Shown piece after piece: positions 1 through 7,433 of a DNA stretch of 64,000 nt. The position numbers and the translations under genes are program-made. Source of the DNA: Paludibacteraceae bacterium (GTDB taxonomy: Bacteria; Bacteroidota; Bacteroidia; Bacteroidales; Paludibacteraceae); NCBI GenBank assembly GCA_017547145.1, contig JAFYQJ010000005.1, forward strand, positions 248,001 to 312,000. The letters run 5' to 3'. Under the pieces are notes generated by a model. It was not told the origin of the DNA and searched no databases. It saw nothing but the letters and a program-made list of their open reading frames with translations. Each line of letters opens with the position of its first letter. Within the stretch, counting starts at the first letter, position 1.

Positions 1-510
1 CTAAATGAAAGGCCACAAGAGGCTGTCAAGTTCTCTTTTGCAAATCTTCATAACTATAAATGGGATGTTGAGCATATATCACCACAAAATCCAAAAAATG
101 ATGATGACTTGAAAAAAGCTGTTGAGAAGTTCAAAGATAACGAATATCTCAAAATTCTTATTGATGCCATTAATAAGGAAGAAAAAGACACGAAAATCAT
201 TGAAGAAGAAAGAGCAAAGTATTTTGCTGCTGGCGATGACTTAATGGGCATTCAAAACTTAACTCTTCTTTCTGCTCACGACAACCGTGGTATTGGCAAC
301 AAGTTCTTTTTTGAAAAGAGACAGAAACTTCAAGAATATTATCAGCAAGGCAGTTTCATTCCTGCTTGCAGTATGAATGTTTTTATGAAGTTCTATTCCG
401 ATAATCCAAAACAACAGGCGTTTTGGGATGAAGATGACAGAAACTCATACAAGGAAATTATTAAACAAACTATTAAAAAATTCTTTGACGATGGACAATA
501 TGGAAAATAA
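1..510 (+). CDS. DUF262/DUF1524-type (GmrSD-like) protein, C-terminal part
   Basis: The gene is cut by the window start; the frame is open from base 1 and stops with TAA at 508-510. The visible 169 residues carry the signature of the C-terminal HNH-like nuclease domain of GmrSD/DUF1524 proteins. These are WDVEHISPQN near the start (an Asp-x-x-His motif followed by Pro) and, about 60 residues later, a segment with NLTLLS and then DNRGIGNKFFFEKR, which supplies the family's conserved asparagines and phenylalanine. In this family an N-terminal DUF262 domain with a DGQQR motif handles nucleotides and the C-terminal domain cuts DNA, often modified phage DNA. Only the nuclease half is visible, so the presence of the N-terminal half is inferred. 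The next gene starts inside this one. Confidence 0.8.
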   Translation, partial: LNERPQEAVKFSFANLHNYKWDVEHISPQNPKNDDDLKKAVEKFKDNEYLKILIDAINKEEKDTKIIEEERAKYFAAGDDLMGIQNLTLLSAHDNRGIGNKFFFEKRQKLQEYYQQGSFIPACSMNVFMKFYSDNPKQQAFWDEDDRNSYKEIIKQTIKKFFDDGQYGK

Positions 511-2755
511 TGTATCATATTATCAAGAATATACGTTCCCTAAATTATTGGAACAATACGATAAAGTTTTAGTTCCAATGATTCAGCGTGATTATGCACA
601 GGGACGAACAGATAAAAAGGCAACTGATGTCAGAAACAATTTGCTGACTGACATTTTCAGTTATAAGAATGTCCACTTTGACCTTGTGTTTGGTTCTAAA
701 GAGAAAAAAATTATCGACGGCAAAGAAATGAACTGTTTCATTCCCGTTGATGGTCAGCAACGATTGACAACGCTTTTCTTGTTGTATCTTTATGGGCAAA
801 AAGAAGGAAGAATAAATACAGAACTTGATTTGTCCAAATTCTCATACGACACGCGGCGTGCTGCATCAGGCTTTTGCAAAAGCATTACAAGCGAAGAATG
901 GACTGTCCCAAAAGACAAAAAAGTATCCGATGTTATAAAGGATTCTTCCTGGTTTATGAATTATTGGGAAAAAGACCCGACCGTGGAAGGAATGTTGAAT
1001 ATGTTAGATGCCATTCACGAAAAATGTAAGGAAATAACTGACTATCCAAATCTGAACAAGGTTACTTTTTTCTTCTTTGATTTGGAATCCAACGGTTTGA
1101 ACGAGAATCTTTATCTGAAAATGAACTCTCGCGGTAAACCATTGACTGCTTTTGAAAATTTGAAAGCCAAAATTGAAAAGGTGTTACCTGATACCTATAA
1201 AGTTGAATCGAAATGTTTTCCTGAAAACAATGCTACGCCAAAGGATAGTTTCAAAGAGAAGTGGAAATATTTTATGGATAGAAACTGGACAGAAGCGTTT
1301 TGGGATAGTGCAAATCCAGAGAAATATGATGTAAGCATAGCCAAATTCATCGCCCGTTTCTTGGCAGGTTACTGGGCTGCTTTTGGTCAAGAAACTGCTG
1401 AAAAAACAACTGCAGAAGACTTGAAGAAAGTCAATAGGAAGGAACAAAACGACAAAAACTATTCTGATTATATTTCGTTTGAACCAATTAAAGCAGTATT
1501 GGAATTAGATGATGCTTTCCCTTCATTGGCGTATGCCCTGACAACAGCCCCCAAAATTACCCCTTATTGGACTAATGACACAATAACAGTATCAGACAAA
1601 TCCGAATATAAATTCTTGGCTATCATTTTTACTTATGTCTTGTTCGACGGTGATAGAGATGCTATGAGATTTGCCTGGAATATGGCAGAAAACTATGTTA
1701 CAGAATATGACACCTTCGTTACGTATTGTAAACGTGCAGGGGAGATTTGTGTTTTTAAGCGTGATAAAAATTGCACATTCTATCAGACTATTTCTTCTAT
1801 AGAATTTGTTGGTAATACTTCGGACCAAATGAAAGAAGAAGTTGCAAAAGCTAAACAAATTCTATATGGAGCACCACGTTCAGATGGCAAATCATGGGAA
1901 GAAATCATCATCGAAGCCGAAAAATACGCATTCTTCAAAGGTGCAATCAGATTCTTGTTTACCAAAAAAAATATTGGAGATGATTGGGAACATTTTGACA
2001 CAAAATGGATAAATGCACAAGAGTATTTTGACAAAGATGGGGTTAAGGATGGAAACGAAAACGATAAATTATATAAGTCCAATGCCTTATTAATGAAATC
2101 ATTATTGGCAAATTGTGATGATTTCGGAAAAAGGATTTGGTGGCATTTTGAATTTTCAAATGATGCAAATCGGTGGAAACGCATACTGATATCAGGCAAT
2201 TGGAGAAATGCCGTTAATGCAATAATGGGCGTGAGAGTGACAACTGAAACCACAAGGAAAAGCATAGACGCCATTTCGAAACCATATATAAAGAACATTG
2301 TTGATGATGGACTGATGGATTATGTTTGCAAATATATGCCTGGTGCGTGGATTCGAAGTACATACCACGATTATCATGCTATTTGGCAAAGTGGATATCC
2401 TTCATATCAAATTGTACTAAACCCAATTTTATCGCAATTAAAATTCAATAATATTGTCGACTATTGTGAAAAAAATAGAATAGAGAATTGTCGATATTAT
2501 AAATGTGTGGATAAGAATGTAGATTTCAAATATGGAAGTCACTTCTTCCGATGGTGGGGTTATCCAAATGAAGAGAAACTTGATGTCTATTTAATGGAAA
2601 ATGATTGGGCAAATTATAAAGAACGTCCCAATCCTACAAGCGACAAGGGAACAGACGAAGATAGGTATTATTGTTTTCGAGTAACGAAAGATATGGAAGG
2701 AGACCAATTTATAAAAGCATTGAACAAATTGATTGAACAATTGCCAAAATCATAA
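491..2755 (+). CDS. DUF262 domain protein (GmrS-like, no visible HNH motif)
   Basis: A 754-residue protein. The N-terminal third has the DUF262 pattern: PMIQRDYAQGR, then FDLVFGS, then PVDGQQRLTTLFLLYLYG, then NSRGKPLTAFENLKAK. DGQQR is the ParB/sulfiredoxin-like nucleotide-binding motif that gives GmrS proteins NTPase activity. No His-x-x-Pro nuclease motif like that of the upstream gene is seen in the remaining 500 residues, so this copy probably does not cut DNA itself. I chose the ATG at 491, which gives a 20-base overlap with the upstream gene; ATG 500 is also possible, and an earlier in-frame start at 428 would overlap far more. The stop codon overlaps the next gene in TAATG, indicating translational coupling. 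Base composition is typical of the region. Confidence 0.8.
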   Translation: MDNMENNVSYYQEYTFPKLLEQYDKVLVPMIQRDYAQGRTDKKATDVRNNLLTDIFSYKNVHFDLVFGSKEKKIIDGKEMNCFIPVDGQQRLTTLFLLYLYGQKEGRINTELDLSKFSYDTRRAASGFCKSITSEEWTVPKDKKVSDVIKDSSWFMNYWEKDPTVEGMLNMLDAIHEKCKEITDYPNLNKVTFFFFDLESNGLNENLYLKMNSRGKPLTAFENLKAKIEKVLPDTYKVESKCFPENNATPKDSFKEKWKYFMDRNWTEAFWDSANPEKYDVSIAKFIARFLAGYWAAFGQETAEKTTAEDLKKVNRKEQNDKNYSDYISFEPIKAVLELDDAFPSLAYALTTAPKITPYWTNDTITVSDKSEYKFLAIIFTYVLFDGDRDAMRFAWNMAENYVTEYDTFVTYCKRAGEICVFKRDKNCTFYQTISSIEFVGNTSDQMKEEVAKAKQILYGAPRSDGKSWEEIIIEAEKYAFFKGAIRFLFTKKNIGDDWEHFDTKWINAQEYFDKDGVKDGNENDKLYKSNALLMKSLLANCDDFGKRIWWHFEFSNDANRWKRILISGNWRNAVNAIMGVRVTTETTRKSIDAISKPYIKNIVDDGLMDYVCKYMPGAWIRSTYHDYHAIWQSGYPSYQIVLNPILSQLKFNNIVDYCEKNRIENCRYYKCVDKNVDFKYGSHFFRWWGYPNEEKLDVYLMENDWANYKERPNPTSDKGTDEDRYYCFRVTKDMEGDQFIKALNKLIEQLPKS

Positions 2756-3267
2756 TGCTCACCTACATCTCTAACTCCGCCCACTACAAAGAAGTGCTTT
2801 CACGGGTGCAATCCGTGAAGCACTTGCTTTGGATTGGTACTGCCGATATCAAAGATCTCTATGTGGAGGTGGGCAAAGAGAAGAAGCCTTTTCTGGCACT
2901 CATTGCCCAACTCATTCGGCGTGGTGTGGAAGTAAGGCTCATTCATGCAAAAGAACCAGGTCCGAACTTTCGCGAGGACTTTGATAAGTACCCAGTGCTG
3001 TATGACCGCTTGGAGCGTGTGCTTTGTCCGCGTGTTCATTTCAAGATGTTTGTCTTTGATGGCAAGGAAGTGTATATCGGAAGTGCGAACCTCACGGGTG
3101 CGGGAATTGGCATGAAGGCTGAAACTACTCGCAACTTTGAGGCAGGCATATTAACTGATGATCAAGAAATCGTTGAACAGGCAATGAACCAGTTCGATGA
3201 AGTATGGATAGGTAAACACTGCAAATCATGCAAGCGCAGAGATTTCTGCCTTGACCCAATAGCATAA
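2755..3267 (+). CDS. Phospholipase D-like (single HKD motif) protein
   Basis: A 170-residue protein with one clear HKD motif, HFKMFVFDGKEVYIGSANLT, matching HxK(x)4D(x)6GSxN. PLD-family enzymes need two HKD motifs per active site, so a one-motif protein normally works as a dimer, as in small nucleases of the Nuc/BfiI type. The C-terminus has a possible metal-binding cluster (CKSCKRRDFC). The start codon overlaps the stop of the DUF262 gene (TAATG), so it is translated as part of the same operon. Its codon choice looks richer in G and C than its neighbours and the chromosome to the right, which suggests separate acquisition. A nuclease role is inferred from the restriction-type neighbours; phospholipid cleavage is the alternative. 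Confidence 0.75.
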   Translation: MLTYISNSAHYKEVLSRVQSVKHLLWIGTADIKDLYVEVGKEKKPFLALIAQLIRRGVEVRLIHAKEPGPNFREDFDKYPVLYDRLERVLCPRVHFKMFVFDGKEVYIGSANLTGAGIGMKAETTRNFEAGILTDDQEIVEQAMNQFDEVWIGKHCKSCKRRDFCLDPIA

Positions 3268-3328
3268 ATCTTTTCGATAAAAGTTCACTTTCTTTTGACC
3301 TCTGCCACAATATGGCATAAGTTCACTT

Positions 3329-3336
3329 TAACTTTG
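3329..3336 (+). promoter_or_regulatory. Bacteroidota -7 element (TAACTTTG)
   Basis: TAACTTTG fits TAnnTTTG and lies 28 bases before the ATG of the polymerase-like gene. No good TTTG sits at the expected -33 distance. The sequence AAGTTCACTTT occurs twice just before and into this element (3281-3291 and 3319-3329) and could be an operator. Confidence 0.5.
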
Positions 3337-3364
3337 CACCAACTTTCTAATAAACAGATACAAC

Positions 3365-5812
3365 ATGAAAAGGAATAGATTCGTACATTTGAATGTGCAC
3401 TCCCATTATTCAATAAATGATGGGTGCGCCAGTATAAAGGAACTGGTTGATGCTGCCATCAAAGACAAGATGCCAGGCATTGCTATTACTGACAATGGTA
3501 ACATGTTTGGTGTGATGGAGTTTTTCGACTATGTTTCTCGTATCAACAATGAAAGACGGCAGAAGGGGAAGAAACCTTTTAAGCCTATCATTGGTTGTGA
3601 ACTGTATGTCGCACCAGGTGCAAAGGAGGACAAGAAGCTTTGCAAGCACAGCAAAGGCTATCGTTTAACCGTCTTGGCAAAGAATTATCAAGGCTACAAA
3701 AACCTCATCAAGATTGTCAGTAATTCTTGGACTGATGGTTTCTATATGAGACCACGAATAGACCATCATGATCTGGAGAAATACCATGAGGGGGTGATTG
3801 CCCTCTCGGGTGGTATTGGTAGTGAGGTATATTCCCATGTAGTAAGCGATGACATAGCAGGGCTTGATGCGACTATCAAATGGTATAAGCAAACTTTTGG
3901 GGTGGATTATTATATGGAATTACAGCGTTGTGCTGATTATGACTTAAAGAGCGACACACCGAGTGATCTGATGCTTGAACAGCAAAGAGTTAATGCCGTT
4001 CTTATGCAAAAAGCTAATGAATCTGGCGTAAAGGTTGTAGCCACAAATGATGTTCATTATGTTGCTCCTGAAGATTTGGCAGCTTACAATATCCAACAAT
4101 GCTATGCTACAGGTAAGACTATGGATGAATTTGCCAAAACAAATATACTTCAATTCCGCTGGTTGACAAGCAGAAAACATATGTGCGAGTTGTTCTCAGA
4201 TGTCCCAGAAGCTATAGCCAGTACGATGGAGATATTTGACAAGGTTGAGTTCTATGACATACGCCATGCTCCCATTGTTCCTGCCATTAACATTCCTGAT
4301 GGTTTTGGGAATGAGAGAAGGGAAAAGGAGGACAACTATCTGGAATACCTTTCTTTTTTCAAAGCAAAACAGATATATGGAGAATCGCTTCCTGAAGATG
4401 TTACTGATAGACTGAAGTTTGAATTGCAAATCATTAAGCAGAGAGCGGCTTCTGGCTATTTCCTCTTCTTACAGGATGTAGTCAATACTGCTCAATCTGA
4501 GCTTGGTGTATGGGTTGGCCCAGGACGCGGATCGGCTGCAGGTAGTCTTGTGTGTTATTGCTTAGGTATTACTAAGATTGACCCATTGAAACACGATTTA
4601 CTCTTTGAACGTTTCCTAAGTCCAGAAGGTACGATGTTCCCAGACATAGATATAGACTTCGATTGGGAAGGTAGAGAACGTGTCCTTGAATGGCTTCAGA
4701 AGAAATATGGCAAGGAAAGTTTTACTCATATTGTTTCTTTCCGCGCATTCTCAACAGCTAATGCATTTAATACGGTAGCAAGAGTAAACCAAATGCATAC
4801 TCCTGAGATTCTGGCTATTAACGAACTCCTATCAGGTTATTCCTGGCGTTCTATAAAGAATTACGTCAAATATGAACCAGAGATAAGAAAAGCTATTCGA
4901 AAAGTCGGGAACCCTTTGCGTAATGCCTTTGCTAATACTGCTATATTAGAAAGAAAAATCTGTGGATTAGGTTTTCATGCCTGCGGGTTTGTTGTAGCGG
5001 ACAAGCCTGTTTCTGATTGGGCACCTGTTTCAACTTGTTCAATAGAAGATTCAAAGGGTAATGAACAAATAGTGAATTGTACTCAATACGAAAGATGGCA
5101 TGTGGAGTCGTCTGGTCTTATAAAATTTGATTTCCTTGGTCTTAATACTCTTTCCCAGATGAGGGATATATGTGCGAGTGTCAAAGTTCACTATGATAAG
5201 GATTTCGATATTGAAAAGATTCCGATTGATGATGAGAAGACAATGGAACTTTTCCAAACAGGCCAAACCGATGACGTGTTTCTGTTCAGTTTAAAAGGGA
5301 TGCAAAAATACCTGCAAAAACTTCATCCTACATGCTTTGAGGATTTGGTCATCTTGCACTGCATGTATCGACCAGGGCCAATGGAAGATATATCAAAGCT
5401 CATCAAGCACAAAAAATCAAAGAAAGGAATAAAGTACATCATTCCTTGTATGGAAAAGTATCTTCACAATACTTATGGCATTATCGTTTATCAGGAACAG
5501 ATAATGATGCTTTCTCGCTTGATTGCCAACTTTGATAGAAGTGAGAGCGACTTGCTAAGAAAAGCCCTCGGTAAAAGGGAAATGGATGTACTTTCAGTTC
5601 TGAAGCCTCGTTTCATAGAAGGCGGCATAAAGAATGGACACAAAAAGAATGCCCTTGAAAAAGTATGGAATGAAATGGAGGCTAAAGGTATGTACGCTTT
5701 CCAAAAGTCACATGGTGTTTGTTACACTTGGCTGGCTTATCAAATGGCTTATTTGAAAGCGAACTATCCTAAAGAGTTCAAACAAGTCATCGAGAAGTAT
5801 AATTCAGACTAA
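3365..5812 (+). CDS. Short DNA polymerase III alpha (DnaE-like) protein
   Basis: An 815-residue C-family polymerase, against roughly 1,100-1,250 for chromosomal DnaE. In order it has a PHP domain (about 1-270), the GPGRGSAAGS palm motif (385-394), the PDIDIDFD segment with catalytic aspartates (426-433), KFDFLGL (587-593, third aspartate), and SHGVCYTWLAYQMAYLKANY near the C-terminus. It ends there, so the beta-clamp-binding, OB and tau-binding regions are absent. The PHP site is degraded: the usual HLHxH is HLNVH (residues 8-12) and the usual TDHGN is TDNGN, so PHP-linked proofreading is probably lost. There is no sign of a frameshift after the stop. It has its own promoter. Likely a mobile-element polymerase used in repair or element replication; that role is inferred. 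Confidence 0.85.
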   Translation: MKRNRFVHLNVHSHYSINDGCASIKELVDAAIKDKMPGIAITDNGNMFGVMEFFDYVSRINNERRQKGKKPFKPIIGCELYVAPGAKEDKKLCKHSKGYRLTVLAKNYQGYKNLIKIVSNSWTDGFYMRPRIDHHDLEKYHEGVIALSGGIGSEVYSHVVSDDIAGLDATIKWYKQTFGVDYYMELQRCADYDLKSDTPSDLMLEQQRVNAVLMQKANESGVKVVATNDVHYVAPEDLAAYNIQQCYATGKTMDEFAKTNILQFRWLTSRKHMCELFSDVPEAIASTMEIFDKVEFYDIRHAPIVPAINIPDGFGNERREKEDNYLEYLSFFKAKQIYGESLPEDVTDRLKFELQIIKQRAASGYFLFLQDVVNTAQSELGVWVGPGRGSAAGSLVCYCLGITKIDPLKHDLLFERFLSPEGTMFPDIDIDFDWEGRERVLEWLQKKYGKESFTHIVSFRAFSTANAFNTVARVNQMHTPEILAINELLSGYSWRSIKNYVKYEPEIRKAIRKVGNPLRNAFANTAILERKICGLGFHACGFVVADKPVSDWAPVSTCSIEDSKGNEQIVNCTQYERWHVESSGLIKFDFLGLNTLSQMRDICASVKVHYDKDFDIEKIPIDDEKTMELFQTGQTDDVFLFSLKGMQKYLQKLHPTCFEDLVILHCMYRPGPMEDISKLIKHKKSKKGIKYIIPCMEKYLHNTYGIIVYQEQIMMLSRLIANFDRSESDLLRKALGKREMDVLSVLKPRFIEGGIKNGHKKNALEKVWNEMEAKGMYAFQKSHGVCYTWLAYQMAYLKANYPKEFKQVIEKYNSD

Positions 5813-5921
5813 ATCCATTATTATTTGCAGTTCAGCGTGCAGATATTTCGTAAAATCTACTTTCCGATGCAGAAAGTGTAGATGATTATCAATCAGCTAT
5901 TTAGCACTCTATAAGGTATAA

Positions 5922-6014
5922 CCGCTTACCTCGATAGTTATCCCTGATGGTGTAACGTGTATTGAGGAAGATGCTTTCTCTGGTTGTTCAGGGCTTGCCT
6001 CATCTGTTTATTGA
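5922..6014 (+). pseudogene. Remnant of a BspA-type leucine-rich-repeat protein
   Basis: About 30 codons ending in TGA translate to a typical BspA/TpLRR repeat (LTSIVIPDGVT, then IEEDAFSGCSGL). No start codon or further repeats lie upstream, where the frame is closed. It is the 3' scrap of a surface repeat-protein gene left in the element. A terminator follows directly. Confidence 0.65.
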
Positions 6015-6016
6015 AG

Positions 6017-6044
6017 AAAGGAGGGAATTTTTCTCTCCTTTTTT
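6017..6044 (+). terminator. Rho-independent terminator
   Basis: AAAGGAG pairs with CTCCTTT around a short loop and is followed by a run of T. It sits just after the leucine-rich-repeat remnant and was probably that gene's terminator. Confidence 0.65.
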
Positions 6045-6098
6045 GTTGTATAAAAATAATTGCTTTTATCTATTCGCGTCATTTTTTGAATAGAATAA

Positions 6099-6129
6099 TT
6101 TGTTTATTTACATCATTGTATTACCTTTG
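6099..6129 (+). promoter_or_regulatory. Promoter of the Fic gene
   Basis: TTTG at 6099-6102 and TACCTTTG at 6122-6129 are 19 bases apart and match the Bacteroidota -33/-7 consensus. The ATG begins only four bases after the -7 box, so the transcript should have almost no leader. Confidence 0.7.
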
Positions 6130-6133
6130 TATT

Positions 6134-7237
6134 ATGAAATATATATGGCAACAGCCCACTTGGGCAAAATTCACTTGGGATAACAATAAGTTAATAACTC
6201 CCTTGTCTGAAGTAAGAAATTTAGAGGGTCGTGTACTTGGTTTGATGAGTAGTTTGGGTTTTGCTACTAAAAATAACACTTCACTTGACGTAATGGTAGA
6301 AGATATACTACGCTCTTCTGAAATAGAGGGAATGTTGCTCAACGAAGAAAAAGTCCGCTCTTCTATTGCTCGTCATCTTGGTATCGAAACTGAGGGACTT
6401 TTGGAACCCGATTACTATACGGAAGGAGTTGTTCAAATTATGATTGATGCAGTGCATAATAACAATCAACCACTTACTCACGAAAGATTGTTTAATTGGC
6501 ACGCAGCACTTTTTCCTACAGGTCGTAGTGGTATGCACCGTATAACGGTTGCTACTTATCGTGTAGGGGAAGAACCTATGCAAATAGTATCAGGAGCAAT
6601 GGGACGAGAACGAGTACACTATGAAGCTCCTGATTCAAAGTTTGTTCCTACAATGATGAATGAGTTTTTAGAATGGGTAAATTCTTCTCAAGATATAGAC
6701 CCAATTTTGAAAGCAGCTATTGCTCATCTTTGGTTCGTAGCTATACACCCATTTGATGACGGGAATGGACGTTTGACAAGGACTATAACAGATATGTTAT
6801 TAGCAAAAGCCGATGGTGTACCACATCGCTATTATAGTGTGTCGGCTGAAATTCTTCGCGAACGTAAAACATACTATGAGATATTAGAAAAGACAACAAC
6901 AGGAAGTATAGATATAACCTCTTGGCTTGAATGGTTTTTACAAATACTTCGCAAAGCGATTATTCGTTCAGAAGAGACTATTCAGAAAGTGATAAAAAAA
7001 TCTTCATTTTGGCAACAATATAGAAAAGTTGCAATGAATGAACGACAGGTAAAGATTGTCAATATGTTATGGGAAGATTTCAAAGGAAAATTAACTACTT
7101 CAAAATGGGCAAAAATCACAAAAACATCTCAAGCGACTGCTTTACGTGATATAACTGACTTGATTGAAAAAGGAGTATTGGTAACGGCAACTGAAGGAGG
7201 AAGAAGTACTAACTACTTACTAAATGATAATTTTTGA
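6134..7237 (+). CDS. Fic family protein with DUF4172 N-terminus
   Basis: A 367-residue Fic protein. The catalytic motif HPFDDGNGRLTR is complete at residues 205-216, so nucleotidyl transfer (usually AMP from ATP onto a target hydroxyl) is expected. The N-terminal DUF4172 region contains SSEIEG (61-66), which fits the inhibitory [S/T]xxxE[G/N] motif placed before the Fic fold (class II). The glutamate of this motif normally blocks ATP binding. The last 70 residues resemble a winged helix (KWAKITKTSQATALRDITDL), suggesting DNA binding or self-regulation. The ATG at 6134 is chosen because the promoter ends at 6129; a longer frame from 5984 would run through the terminator and promoter. As the last gene before the attachment site it is probably element cargo. 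The target is unknown. Confidence 0.88.
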   Translation: MKYIWQQPTWAKFTWDNNKLITPLSEVRNLEGRVLGLMSSLGFATKNNTSLDVMVEDILRSSEIEGMLLNEEKVRSSIARHLGIETEGLLEPDYYTEGVVQIMIDAVHNNNQPLTHERLFNWHAALFPTGRSGMHRITVATYRVGEEPMQIVSGAMGRERVHYEAPDSKFVPTMMNEFLEWVNSSQDIDPILKAAIAHLWFVAIHPFDDGNGRLTRTITDMLLAKADGVPHRYYSVSAEILRERKTYYEILEKTTTGSIDITSWLEWFLQILRKAIIRSEETIQKVIKKSSFWQQYRKVAMNERQVKIVNMLWEDFKGKLTTSKWAKITKTSQATALRDITDLIEKGVLVTATEGGRSTNYLLNDNF

Positions 7238-7318
7238 ACTCGTTATATGTGTGCAAAATGTGTGCAAATAAACAATTTTGCATATTAACTTATTGATTTA
7301 CTAAACCATTTTATGTCT

Positions 7319-7360
7319 CTTACAAGCAGAGGGTCAGCGGTTCGAATCCGTTAACGCCCA
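7319..7360 (+). other. 3' fragment of tRNA-Val(UAC): attachment site
   Basis: The bases contain an anticodon loop CTTACAA (anticodon UAC), the 3' anticodon stem GCAGA, variable loop GGGTC, a T-arm AGCGG/TTCGAAT/CCGTT and the acceptor strand AACGCCC with discriminator A; no CCA is encoded. Upstream of 7319 the sequence no longer pairs as the 5' anticodon stem, so the tRNA is incomplete. The junction in the anticodon loop marks one att site of a tRNA-targeting integrative element. Confidence 0.82.
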
Positions 7361-7361
7361 C

Positions 7362-7391
7362 AAAACACTCACAAATGTGAGTGTTTTTTTT
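7362..7391 (+). terminator. Rho-independent terminator of the original tRNA-Val gene
   Basis: AACACTCAC and GTGAGTGTT form a nine-base-pair stem around AAAT, followed by a T run. It starts two bases after the tRNA fragment, so it is probably the chromosomal tRNA gene's own terminator. Confidence 0.8.
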
Positions 7392-7433
7392 ATTCTTTCT
7401 AAAAAATTAAAAATTCAACACTTCTCTTTTATT

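Larger units (their letters stand above)
1..7360. mobile_element. Right end of an integrative element inserted in tRNA-Val
   Basis: The right boundary is inferred from a 3' tRNA-Val fragment at 7319-7360 that lacks the 5' half of the tRNA. This is the scar left when an element integrates into the 3' part of a tRNA gene. Everything to the left is cargo-like: restriction-type DUF262 genes, a PLD-like protein, a short DNA polymerase, a broken repeat-protein gene and a Fic protein. Everything to the right is ordinary chromosome. The integrase and the other end, which should carry the restored complete tRNA-Val, are not in the window. The left limit given is only the window edge. Confidence 0.65.

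Noticed and set aside
1183-2389. Minus-strand frames inside the second DUF262 gene
   Set aside because: They are short, antisense to a gene with clear motifs, and encode no recognisable protein.
5984-6133. Longer N-terminus for the Fic protein
   Set aside because: It would pass through a terminator and the gene's promoter; the DUF4172 similarity starts at ATG 6134.
7311-7360. A complete tRNA gene
   Set aside because: Only the 3' half is present; the bases before 7319 do not form the 5' anticodon stem, D-arm or acceptor strand.
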